Shown here: positions 22,199 to 29,529 of the stretch, piece by piece
Layout: each line of letters opens with the position of its first letter
Position numbering within the stretch: the stretch's first letter is position 1
Source of the DNA: a virus
DNA length: 36,170 nucleotides
Reading direction: 5' to 3' (one strand)
Virus record (IMG/VR): IMGVR_UViG_3300017528_000084
Location: 1-36,170 of that record
The notes under the pieces: generated by a model
The model's input: the letters and a program-made list of their open reading frames with translations, nothing else
What the model was told of the DNA's origin: nothing
Databases searched by the model: none
Made by a program: the position numbers and the translations under genes

Positions 22199-23136
22199 CG
22201 CTGCCCCTTGGCAGCCGTTCCTTGCTGCACGCCCAGCATCTTAGCCGCTGTTTGCGCGTCGATATTCAAATACTGCGCCATGAAGATGATTTTCTGCGAT
22301 AAGTCCATGCCCTCGGCAATCGAAATGAGAGACATGACAAAACGTTGCTTCTCTACCATTGCCCGCTGTGCGTCGATAGGCTCAAGAGTCTCAGCGAGAA
22401 AACCGCGATTGTAGATGTATCCGTAGCGGTCAGGAATCGGACTCCATGTACTCGATGTAGTTGTGAAGGGCTGCGAGGCCATTTGGAAATTCAGAACGAT
22501 GTTGTATTGCGCATCAGGAACGCCCATCATGCGGAATTTGATGTTTCCCGCCCCGTCATCCGATTGCACGGCAATGGACGCCGGTTGCTGCAAATCGTTC
22601 GATTCAGATAGAGGCTCGGCATTCTTTACATCATCGAACTGGACGATTTGCCCGCTCACTGCGAGGCCGGAATCCGCCGTTGAAACAAGTGAAGTTGCTG
22701 ACGTGAAAGTAAATTGCGTGGGCGTGGCGGTTAGAATGATTTGATTCGTGACATTGAAAGCCGTATGCGTCAGGCCCGTGATAGTGACTTTGTTTCCGGC
22801 GATGAAAGCATTATTAGCCGTGATGGTCGCTATTGTCCCGCTTCCCACTATGTTCGTGATCGTTGCCGATGGCTGATAGGTCGCTGTTTCGAGATAGCCA
22901 AAGATGGGCACGGAGGCCGAGATAATGGATTGCGTATAATCCTGTTGCCCAACGACCGTCTGAAAATTTATTGTCGAGCGATTCCAACTCCACGGCCCAA
23001 CGTCCACTGACAGGAAAAGGTTCTTTATGTTGTTCGCGTTGGTGATGGCAGGTTCGTTGTTCGTTCCGATGGTCTGTGAAAGATAATTCACAAACGAAAT
23101 TACCCAATTGAGAGTTGTCGAGAGCTGGACGCTCAC
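22195..23136 (-). CDS. tail adaptor/tail tubular protein A-like protein with beta-domain insertion
   Basis: A 313-residue protein. The flanks (1-90 and 163-313) are helix-rich with a DAQRAMVEKQRFVMSLISIAEG helix pair, compatible with a head-tail adaptor (gatekeeper) ring. Residues about 92-162 are an inserted beta domain (TIATITANNAFIAGNKVTIT, GLTHTAFNVTNQI, PTQFTFTSA) of the same style as the nested domain in the nozzle protein. The start is GTG 23136 in a GTGA overlap. Identification rests on position between another adaptor-like gene and the nozzle gene, and on size. Confidence 0.58.
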   Translation of the reverse strand: MSVQLSTTLNWVISFVNYLSQTIGTNNEPAITNANNIKNLFLSVDVGPWSWNRSTINFQTVVGQQDYTQSIISASVPIFGYLETATYQPSATITNIVGSGTIATITANNAFIAGNKVTITGLTHTAFNVTNQIILTATPTQFTFTSATSLVSTADSGLAVSGQIVQFDDVKNAEPLSESNDLQQPASIAVQSDDGAGNIKFRMMGVPDAQYNIVLNFQMASQPFTTTSSTWSPIPDRYGYIYNRGFLAETLEPIDAQRAMVEKQRFVMSLISIAEGMDLSQKIIFMAQYLNIDAQTAAKMLGVQQGTAAKGQR

Positions 23137-24179
23137 CTGGGAGGCCCGCCATACGGCCAGTAAGGACCGACATAAGGACCCGCTGTTCCTCCAGCTCCGC
23201 TCTTTACCGAAGACCCTGGCACAAAGCGATAGAAGTCACGCTCGCGGTCGCTCTTGCTTCGCGCTTTGATAAGCGACTTCATGGCTATATCCCATTCGGT
23301 TTGGAACTTGGCGCGAATCTTGGTTTCGCTGGAATAGCGGTAGAGCTGCGCAATGAACAGAGCACGAAGATGCGGCTCGTAATCGTCCGTTACCGGAGCC
23401 ATTGTCTGTGCAAAACTTGTGAATCGCGGAGGAATAAGCTGGCCGGTCAGGAGAAATTGCCAGACACAACCTGTTTGGGAGGGCACAGGCGCAATGCGGA
23501 TGCCCTGGCCGTTTGGGTCAACCACGGTCCATACACAAGAGCCATCATTGACCGTCGTTCCTGCCGCAGAATTTGCCGGTAGAGATGGCGCGGTATTTCC
23601 CGTCGTACCATAAGTGGTGAGCACCAAAAAGTTCCCATTGGCATCCTGAATCTGGCTGATTGGATTTGCTGGTTGAGATGGAGCACCAAGCGGATTTGTA
23701 TAAACTGAGCCTGCCACTGGATTATTACCAAGCGTTGCATTGCCGAGATTTCCCGCTCCCCATGTCCCGTAATAAAGCTGGTTATTGGGTAGCCAGTTAG
23801 CCTTGAAGATGGCTGAAGCAAAGAAGCTATTCGAGAGAATGGATGCCGTGGTTTTCTGCTGGTCTCGGCCCACTTCTACCCAGCTCCAGGGTTTTGGAAT
23901 CGCCGAAGAATTGATGTTGATGCACGTCCCGCGCGTGAGCCATGCGAGGGTCGTCAAACCCACAATGGCGTAATCCTGCTGCCAGGAGTTCGTATAGAAA
24001 GGCGGCAGATTGAACCCATTGAACTTGTATGGATAATCGGCCAGAAATCCGTTCATGGCGTCGTTCATGGCCGTGGTTGCAGGTTCTGTAGAGTACCCGC
24101 CGACTTCAAGCACAGGCCGGATGTCGCCAAATGCCTTGGCGTTCTGTACGAACTTCTGCAATGTGGCCGTCGATGCCAT
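23133..24179 (-). CDS. putative head-tail connector protein carrying one Trp-rich module
   Basis: A 348-residue protein. N-terminal helices (1-120, TTAMNDAMNGFLADYPYKFN, VGLTTLAWLTRGTC) and a C-terminal helical part (LRALFIAQLYRYSSETKIR) flank a beta segment at about 172-225 with IQDANGNFLVLTTYGTTG and GSCVWTVVDPNGQG, the same design as the repeats in the nozzle protein. The C-terminus is Gly/Pro/Tyr-rich. It is followed by the adaptor-like gene (GTGA overlap) and lies on the capsid side of the tail genes, so a connector or tail-hub role is likely. No named family recognised. Confidence 0.55.
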   Translation of the reverse strand: MASTATLQKFVQNAKAFGDIRPVLEVGGYSTEPATTAMNDAMNGFLADYPYKFNGFNLPPFYTNSWQQDYAIVGLTTLAWLTRGTCININSSAIPKPWSWVEVGRDQQKTTASILSNSFFASAIFKANWLPNNQLYYGTWGAGNLGNATLGNNPVAGSVYTNPLGAPSQPANPISQIQDANGNFLVLTTYGTTGNTAPSLPANSAAGTTVNDGSCVWTVVDPNGQGIRIAPVPSQTGCVWQFLLTGQLIPPRFTSFAQTMAPVTDDYEPHLRALFIAQLYRYSSETKIRAKFQTEWDIAMKSLIKARSKSDRERDFYRFVPGSSVKSGAGGTAGPYVGPYWPYGGPPR

Positions 24180-24180
24180 G

Positions 24181-24693
24181 TTAAGCCGCTGGAGCCTCCG
24201 AACCTACCTGCGCTATTACCACGTCAGATCGGGAAAGGGCATCGTGCGGAAGCTTTGCCCACATATCTTCGAAACTCAGGCCGGTGTGATTCAGCTTGGG
24301 CTTTTTCTGGTTGCGAATCACGCTCGGCACAAGCGTTTCCCGCGTATCGCCTTGCACCCAAGTCATTGAGCATCCGGCAAGACAACGGATATAGAACGCC
24401 CCTGAAGGAAGCTGATGGGCATAAATCTGATATTCGGGGATGGGCGGCTTCTTGTACGAATTGTGCCCCTTTTGATGATCGCAGAAACGCTGATGCCTCA
24501 GATGCTTGTCTGCCGACCGGCCATCGCGTTCAAGGCGGGCTTTCAGCTTCGATTGGTAGAGTTGAGCCTCTTCCTGAAGCTTCGTTTGCCGCTGGGCATA
24601 TTCAAGCGTTTCCCGCTTCTCTCTTGAAAGCGCCAGTTCGTTTTGCTCGATTAGGAGTTCTTCAAGGGACTTTGCTTTGTCTTTCTCAGGCAT
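24181..24693 (-). CDS. coiled-coil protein with Cys/His cluster
   Basis: A 170-residue protein. Residues 8-58 form a long charged helix (LEELLIEQNELALSREKRET). Residues about 68-112 contain RFCDHQKGH and IRCLAGCSMTW, a Cys/His set (C-x-H...C-x3-C) that could bind zinc. The C-terminus is unstructured-looking. It overlaps the upstream gene by 8 bases. Located between capsid and connector genes; role unknown. Confidence 0.65.
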   Translation of the reverse strand: MPEKDKAKSLEELLIEQNELALSREKRETLEYAQRQTKLQEEAQLYQSKLKARLERDGRSADKHLRHQRFCDHQKGHNSYKKPPIPEYQIYAHQLPSGAFYIRCLAGCSMTWVQGDTRETLVPSVIRNQKKPKLNHTGLSFEDMWAKLPHDALSRSDVVIAQVGSEAPAA

Positions 24694-25279
24694 TGGCTAC
24701 CTTTCCGTTTCTGAATGCAAAAAGAGTTCTGCGATAACGCTCCGTGCGCTTTGTTGCCGAAGGGAATCCGAAAATCCTGTGAATCTCGCGCTCGCCCATC
24801 ACGCGCCTCAAAACCAACTGCGCCAGTACTTGCCGCCAGCCGATAGCTGCTTCTCCGTTTGCTATGCCGTGCTCTTCTTCATGCAGCAATCCCCATTCAG
24901 GCATGACCGGAACTTGCATCGAAGTGATGAACTGATATCCGAGCAGTTCCTTGCCTGGGACCACGCAATAAAGGCCGCAAGTCTGCGGCTGCGTCTGGCT
25001 CACTTTGCACTTTACACCATTCTCGCGGAGCGTCTTGATGAAAGAATTCACGTTTCTGAAATTAATGAGCGAGTTGTCCTCGTCGGTAAGCTCTTCCTGG
25101 TCCTCCATCTTGTATTGCTGGGCGGACATACAACTTCTTTCGTGATCGGCTTGCTCTTGTTCATCCAGCCAGTTTACGAAATCTTCAGGATGGGAGATAC
25201 ACTTAGGCGTACCGTCCTTGAATGCTTCCTTCAGGACCGTCTCAGCCTTTTCCTTGTTCAGTGTGGCGCTTAGTTCCAT
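24686..25279 (-). CDS. unknown protein downstream of the capsid gene
   Basis: A 197-residue protein with an acidic helical N-terminus (LNKEKAETVLKEAFKDG, DFVNWLDEQEQADHERSC), a central segment (FRNVNSFIKTLRENGVKCKV, TCGLYCVVPG) and a basic C-terminus (REIHRIFGFPSATKRTERYRR). No SD is visible: the ATG at 25279 lies only 9 bases after a GC-rich hairpin (25289-25308). Function unknown; head-completion proteins occur here in many phages. Confidence 0.62.
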   Translation of the reverse strand: MELSATLNKEKAETVLKEAFKDGTPKCISHPEDFVNWLDEQEQADHERSCMSAQQYKMEDQEELTDEDNSLINFRNVNSFIKTLRENGVKCKVSQTQPQTCGLYCVVPGKELLGYQFITSMQVPVMPEWGLLHEEEHGIANGEAAIGWRQVLAQLVLRRVMGEREIHRIFGFPSATKRTERYRRTLFAFRNGKVANA

Positions 25280-25288
25280 AAAAGGATG

Positions 25289-25308
25289 GGGCGGTTTTTA
25301 GGCCGCCC
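25289..25308 (-). terminator. GC-rich hairpin directly after the capsid gene (attenuator or processing site)
   Basis: GGGCGG (25289-25294) and CCGCCC (25303-25308) pair around an 8-base loop. Read on the - strand the stem is followed by CATCCTTTTATGG, only weakly T-rich. It lies 8 bases after the capsid stop and 9 bases before the next ATG, so full termination would silence all tail genes; partial termination or mRNA stabilisation of the capsid message is more reasonable. Confidence 0.55.
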
Positions 25309-25316
25309 TTGTGGGT

Positions 25317-26354
25317 TTACTGAATCGCGGGGATGCTGTCCATCCAGCGAACGCGCTGAGTGTCGATGCCCGTCAAGGGCGGGCCTGTGATTGTCTGATG
25401 GAAGATGTATCCGGCCCATGCGCCAATCGTCCCGGTCGGGTCGAACGCGCTGCGAGCCGCATCTTTGGTGACGAAGCACTCGATATCGTGCCAGTCGCCG
25501 CCATCCATCTCCGTGTCGCCGGGAACAGGCAGCCAATAGCCTCGCGCGGCTTCCTGCCCTGCAACGTAAGTACGGAACGAAGAGCCAAGACCAGCCGATG
25601 AGAAATCGGCAATCTTGGTGACAAAGGGCGTCTGATAGAAGCAAACGCCAGTGGTTTGGAGACGCACTTCGGTAAGCTGGTCGCCTGCGGCAATCTTCTC
25701 GAAAGCGTCGGCGCGTTCCCTCGTGTACTTCGCCCAATCAATCAGCGAAGCGTTGAGGCCCGCACCATTCAAGAGATCGTTGACCACGTTCGGCGAAATG
25801 GCTCCGACGTATTCGCTATCCCGCTTCGGCATCACGCTGATGCTGACAAGCTCTTCCTTCATGCTGCGAATCGCGGGAAGAGTCATCAGAAATGGCGAGC
25901 TGATAAGCGAGGAAGCGTTTACGGCGGAATCCACGGCGGAAAGCCCGTCAAAGAACGTGCTATAAAGCAGGCTCAAGGACTGGCCCGCACGGTAAGACAT
26001 TTCCGTTGCCGAGTTGCCCACCTGGTCGTCAATCGCAGCCGCTACTGTGAATCGGCTGAAATTGGTGTAATCGGACCATTCTGAGAGCTGATAGCTCGAT
26101 TGGTTCTGGGGCACGAATATCGGCGAGCTGATTTGCCCGTCAGTCGTGCTGTTCACATTTCCTGGCAGAGTTGAATACTCGAATTGACGGCCATTGATGC
26201 CGACGCCCAAAGGCTGCGACATCTTTTCGACCATCTCAAAAAAAGCGTTGGTTTGGCCTTTCAGGTTCGGCACGAGCTTCGATACGAAGTAGATTGCCTG
26301 CGCTGTTAGGCTGTTTCCAACATTGCTGATAGATGGATTCGGTCCACCTGGCAT
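25317..26354 (-). CDS. major capsid protein
   Basis: A 345-residue protein starting MPGGPNPSISNVGNSLTAQA. The pattern of an N-terminal arm, a region YSTLPGNVNSTTDG with IDDQVGNSATEMSYRAGQ, a long helix (AIRSMKEELVSISVMPKRDS followed by EYVGAISPNVVNDLL) and a beta-rich C-terminus with DWHDIECFVTKDAARSAF fits HK97-fold capsid proteins of the N4-gp56-like type. About 345 residues is the usual size. Context is decisive: scaffold-like gene immediately upstream, portal and terminase before that. No proteolytic delta domain is evident. The family subtype is a weaker call than the function. Confidence 0.8.
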   Translation of the reverse strand: MPGGPNPSISNVGNSLTAQAIYFVSKLVPNLKGQTNAFFEMVEKMSQPLGVGINGRQFEYSTLPGNVNSTTDGQISSPIFVPQNQSSYQLSEWSDYTNFSRFTVAAAIDDQVGNSATEMSYRAGQSLSLLYSTFFDGLSAVDSAVNASSLISSPFLMTLPAIRSMKEELVSISVMPKRDSEYVGAISPNVVNDLLNGAGLNASLIDWAKYTRERADAFEKIAAGDQLTEVRLQTTGVCFYQTPFVTKIADFSSAGLGSSFRTYVAGQEAARGYWLPVPGDTEMDGGDWHDIECFVTKDAARSAFDPTGTIGAWAGYIFHQTITGPPLTGIDTQRVRWMDSIPAIQ

Positions 26355-26385
26355 GTTGAAATTCCCGCAAAGATTCTTTTGCTAA

Positions 26386-27147
26386 CTAACTGGCTAGGGC
26401 CTTGTCGAGTTCCCTGCGCAGCACAGTATTACCCATGTGGCGCTTGTACTCGTCTGGATTCTCTCGGGCCATTTTCAGATAGTCTGCCTTCGTGAGTCCC
26501 TTGGACTTCGGTGCTGGCCGTCCATTAAGATTGCCGGGCACGATGTCTGGTGTTGCTCGCGGTTTCGGCGCAGGTGCGGGATTAACCTCCGGTGCCGGTG
26601 CTGCTGCTGGCGATTGAGCCAAGCTGTCTTGCAAGGCCGCAAATGCTATTTCATAATTCTCGGGCGTGTAATCCAGCCCGTTCTGCTCCAGATAACCATC
26701 GAGTGCGCTGTTATTGGCATCGCACACGTAGTAATCATTCGCATGTGACCTGAGAAACCGGATAGCCGCGCTGTTCCTGCGTTGCTGTTCGGTATACAGG
26801 TCAATCTTTTCAAGACGCTTCGAGATGCCAAACTCCGCATCTACCAGCGTCCTTAAACTCTTGCGCGACTTCGACGGGTCGTTCAGTTCCGCCGTAAGCC
26901 GAATCTCTTCTTCTGGCGTCAGCACCGTTGCAACATCGTCCGTCCGCTTTGTGGGCTGCGCTGATTTCAGCCGGTGATACGCTCGCACCGCCATCTCATT
27001 GACTGTGATCTGTTTGCGGGCTATCTCTTCCCAATCCTTGCCTTTGATGACCGTCTTTTTGCCGATAGGGTTTCCGGCTTCATCCATCGGCTGATATTCA
27101 AGTACTAGCTCTTCAGGAGCCGGATTAGCGGCGGCTGCTTGCGTCAT
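26386..27147 (-). CDS. scaffolding-like protein
   Basis: A 253-residue hydrophilic protein with almost no Cys. The N-terminus is small and beta-like (LVLEYQPMDEAGNPIGKKTV), the middle is helical (about 80-170), residues about 180-215 are a Pro/Ala/Lys linker (AAAPAPEVNPAPAPKPRA), and the C-terminus is a short basic helical segment (ADYLKMARENPDEYKRHMGN). Acidic/helical body, disordered linker and basic C-terminal coat-binding helix is the standard scaffold layout. The gene lies just upstream of the capsid gene. Confidence 0.72.
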   Translation of the reverse strand: MTQAAAANPAPEELVLEYQPMDEAGNPIGKKTVIKGKDWEEIARKQITVNEMAVRAYHRLKSAQPTKRTDDVATVLTPEEEIRLTAELNDPSKSRKSLRTLVDAEFGISKRLEKIDLYTEQQRRNSAAIRFLRSHANDYYVCDANNSALDGYLEQNGLDYTPENYEIAFAALQDSLAQSPAAAPAPEVNPAPAPKPRATPDIVPGNLNGRPAPKSKGLTKADYLKMARENPDEYKRHMGNTVLRRELDKALAS

Positions 27148-27431
27148 GCAATCTCCTTTACTTCCTTGCGCTGCTCTGTGATCTTACCGCATTGCACATT
27201 CCATGAAACTACTTTGCCCAGCAATGTCGAAAACATATTGGCCGCTCGAGCCTCGCGCCGGAGATTCATGGCCTTGGCATCATCATCTTCCTTGATGGTG
27301 ACTGCATCGAAGTGGCGGCAAATCTTTTCCATGAGTTGATTAAGAATAGGCCAGCCGGGATGCGTAGTGAGACCCATGAGCGCGATGCGCTCAGATTGCG
27401 TGAGTTCGAATTCTTTGGGATTCGCGTCCAT
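27144..27431 (-). CDS. small unknown head-region protein
   Basis: A 95-residue helical protein (MDANPKEFELTQSERIALMG..., WPILNQLMEKICRHFD, AKAMNLRREARAANMFSTLL). The start is an ATG with AGGAAG close by; the 3' end overlaps the scaffold start by 4 bases. Small helical proteins between portal and scaffold are common in podovirus head modules but have varied roles. No family recognised. Confidence 0.62.
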   Translation of the reverse strand: MDANPKEFELTQSERIALMGLTTHPGWPILNQLMEKICRHFDAVTIKEDDDAKAMNLRREARAANMFSTLLGKVVSWNVQCGKITEQRKEVKEIA

Positions 27432-27459
27432 TGCTTCCTATTCTAAACTGCCTGTCAAG

Positions 27460-29529
27460 TTAAACTCCTCCTCCGCCGCTAAAAGGCTGTGCCAGAGGGT
27501 CGGTCTGCATACCATGCTCGATAGCCGTCCGAATGACTTCTCCTCCGGCTTTCGAGAGTTCTTTCTCCTGCTCTTCCTTGACTGTTTGCTCGAATTTCTG
27601 CTGCTCAAGGCCGCTTGCTTGCTGGCCTTTCTGCGCTTGGATGGCGGAAGGCAGTTGCGCATCGGCTTTCTGGCGTTCTTCTGGCGTCATTTTGACCACG
27701 AAATCCTGAGAATATTTCCATCCGGCGAAGGCTGCGAAGTTCTTGAACGCGGCCACGGCGTCAAACTTGTATCCCGCCACATTGAGCATGGTTACGAACG
27801 TCGGATTGTTCATAAGCTGAATCAGGAATGGGAAGAATTGCGCCATTTCCTTCTTGGGACCAAGCTTCGCACCAGCCAGAACTTCATATTCCATCTTGGC
27901 TTTGCGGAACTGGATATGATCTATCTCGATTTGCTGCTGCATCTCCTCGGACAGGACCTTGCGCAGCACAGCGGCAGGAAGCCTGTCATTGTTCAGTTCA
28001 TCCATGATTCTGAGCCAAGGCACGAAGATATTGCGCACAAACCTGCCAATCGGCCCATCAAGACGGCCTGCTATGGCTGCTCCAACTTGCTGTGCTCCGC
28101 TTCCTGACCTAGTTCCAGTACTCTGCACGCCGGGGAGACTGCTGCCCATCGAAAAGAGCGCATTGGCTCCAGCGGATTCTTTTGCTTCGGCGGCTTGCTG
28201 CATCAGCCATTGCATAGCGGCAGCAGGTTGTTCCGGCATTTCTAGGAACTTAAAGGCTTTCGTTACATCGCCTTCCACGTCAATGATGCCGCCTTGCGTC
28301 CAGACTAAATCCTGACCGGGCGTGTTGAATCCCTGCGTCCTGATAGCTGTGGGATTGAGACCGTAGTCGAGGAGACTTAGGGACATATTTGTAATGCCCT
28401 GGGCCACAAGCTGATTCGGCCCTGCAAGGGTCCCTATTCCTTGCCCATCGAAGCAATCGGGAATCGGACGCCAACAAGCGGAGAGAAATGGAATCTTTTT
28501 GTAGGGGTTGGCTTCGTTCCTGATAATGATGTTGTCTTCAAGGTGCTGGAGCACCACGATAACGAAGTTTTTCGACCAGTACTCGATAATGCGCATCCCG
28601 TTTTGCAGCGGGTCGGCGGAATCCTTGTAATTTCTTGGCACGGCAGTTTGAATCCATCCCCTCATGGACTCGGGCAGCGTCATTGAGATGTTGTCGCCTT
28701 CGGGGGCTTGCCGTTCGCGCATGAACCAGGCTTTTAAGTCTTCTTTTGGCGGGATGTCGTAGCCTTCATATCCCCGGAGATTGTCGAGGTCTTCGTAAGT
28801 CGCGTAGTCCGTGTAAACTACGTCCTTAGCCTTTCGAATGTCCCCGACGCGACAACCCCGGTTGACGAGAACGTTACGGCGGTCGCAGTACTTAATCCAA
28901 GGCCGGGAAACCACGTGCTCGTCGTATTCGATTTCAAACTCATCGGATTCTGCAGTGTGAATGGTGCGTTTGACGCCTGCCGCGTCGGTCTGCGTATCCG
29001 GCTCCGCTTTTCTGATGTACTTTTTCGTGTATACGGTTTCTTCATGCCAGCCCCATTTCATCACCATCGTTCCGATTAAAGCGCCCTGCAAGATGGTCAG
29101 TTCAGTCTCTTCCTCGAAATGCATATCATCCAACTGATAAGCAAAGAGAGCGGTTTTCGCCTGAATCATCTCCTGCGAAGTACCGGGACGGGGCCTTAGA
29201 AGAAACGGAGGAGACTCATAGAACAATCCGCCCATGATCTTCGGTGTGTTTGTGTCGCAGAGATTCGAGACCAGATAATTTGGGACGTTGGCCGAGGCGT
29301 TTCCATTGCCGCCATCGAAACAACCCGAGGAGGTTGGAGACTGATAGATGATGTAGGAATTCGACCAGCCAGCGGGCCAGTTCTGCTGATTCATCCAAGA
29401 ATTTCCGTCAGAAACCGCTTGAAGGACTAATTTGCAGGCTGCTTCATCGTCATAGAGAACAGTTCCAGAAGGGTCGGTGCGTAGATTTTCTGGCAGGATT
29501 TCCGCTGCGGCCTGGGTGGGTTTAGGCAT
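27460..29529 (-). CDS. portal protein
   Basis: A 689-residue protein. The N-terminal and central parts (about 60-330) have portal-like alternation (VSNLCDTNTPKIMGGLFYES, LTILQGALIGTMVMKWGWHE, VSRPWIKYCDRRNVLVN), followed by IPFLSACWRPIPDCFDGQGI with LVAQGITNMSLSLLDYGLNP and GGIIDVEGDVTKAF, typical of podovirus head-to-tail connector/portal proteins. The C-terminal 60 residues are a Gln/Lys/Glu-rich helix (barrel-like). It forms the dodecameric ring through which DNA is packaged. The start overlaps the terminase stop by 8 bases, the standard TerL-portal order. Length is normal for this type. Confidence 0.85.
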   Translation of the reverse strand: MPKPTQAAAEILPENLRTDPSGTVLYDDEAACKLVLQAVSDGNSWMNQQNWPAGWSNSYIIYQSPTSSGCFDGGNGNASANVPNYLVSNLCDTNTPKIMGGLFYESPPFLLRPRPGTSQEMIQAKTALFAYQLDDMHFEEETELTILQGALIGTMVMKWGWHEETVYTKKYIRKAEPDTQTDAAGVKRTIHTAESDEFEIEYDEHVVSRPWIKYCDRRNVLVNRGCRVGDIRKAKDVVYTDYATYEDLDNLRGYEGYDIPPKEDLKAWFMRERQAPEGDNISMTLPESMRGWIQTAVPRNYKDSADPLQNGMRIIEYWSKNFVIVVLQHLEDNIIIRNEANPYKKIPFLSACWRPIPDCFDGQGIGTLAGPNQLVAQGITNMSLSLLDYGLNPTAIRTQGFNTPGQDLVWTQGGIIDVEGDVTKAFKFLEMPEQPAAAMQWLMQQAAEAKESAGANALFSMGSSLPGVQSTGTRSGSGAQQVGAAIAGRLDGPIGRFVRNIFVPWLRIMDELNNDRLPAAVLRKVLSEEMQQQIEIDHIQFRKAKMEYEVLAGAKLGPKKEMAQFFPFLIQLMNNPTFVTMLNVAGYKFDAVAAFKNFAAFAGWKYSQDFVVKMTPEERQKADAQLPSAIQAQKGQQASGLEQQKFEQTVKEEQEKELSKAGGEVIRTAIEHGMQTDPLAQPFSGGGGV

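Noticed and set aside
24255-25273. Two long + strand frames opposite the genes at 24181-25279
   Set aside because: Both genes on the - strand have better composition, coupling and context.
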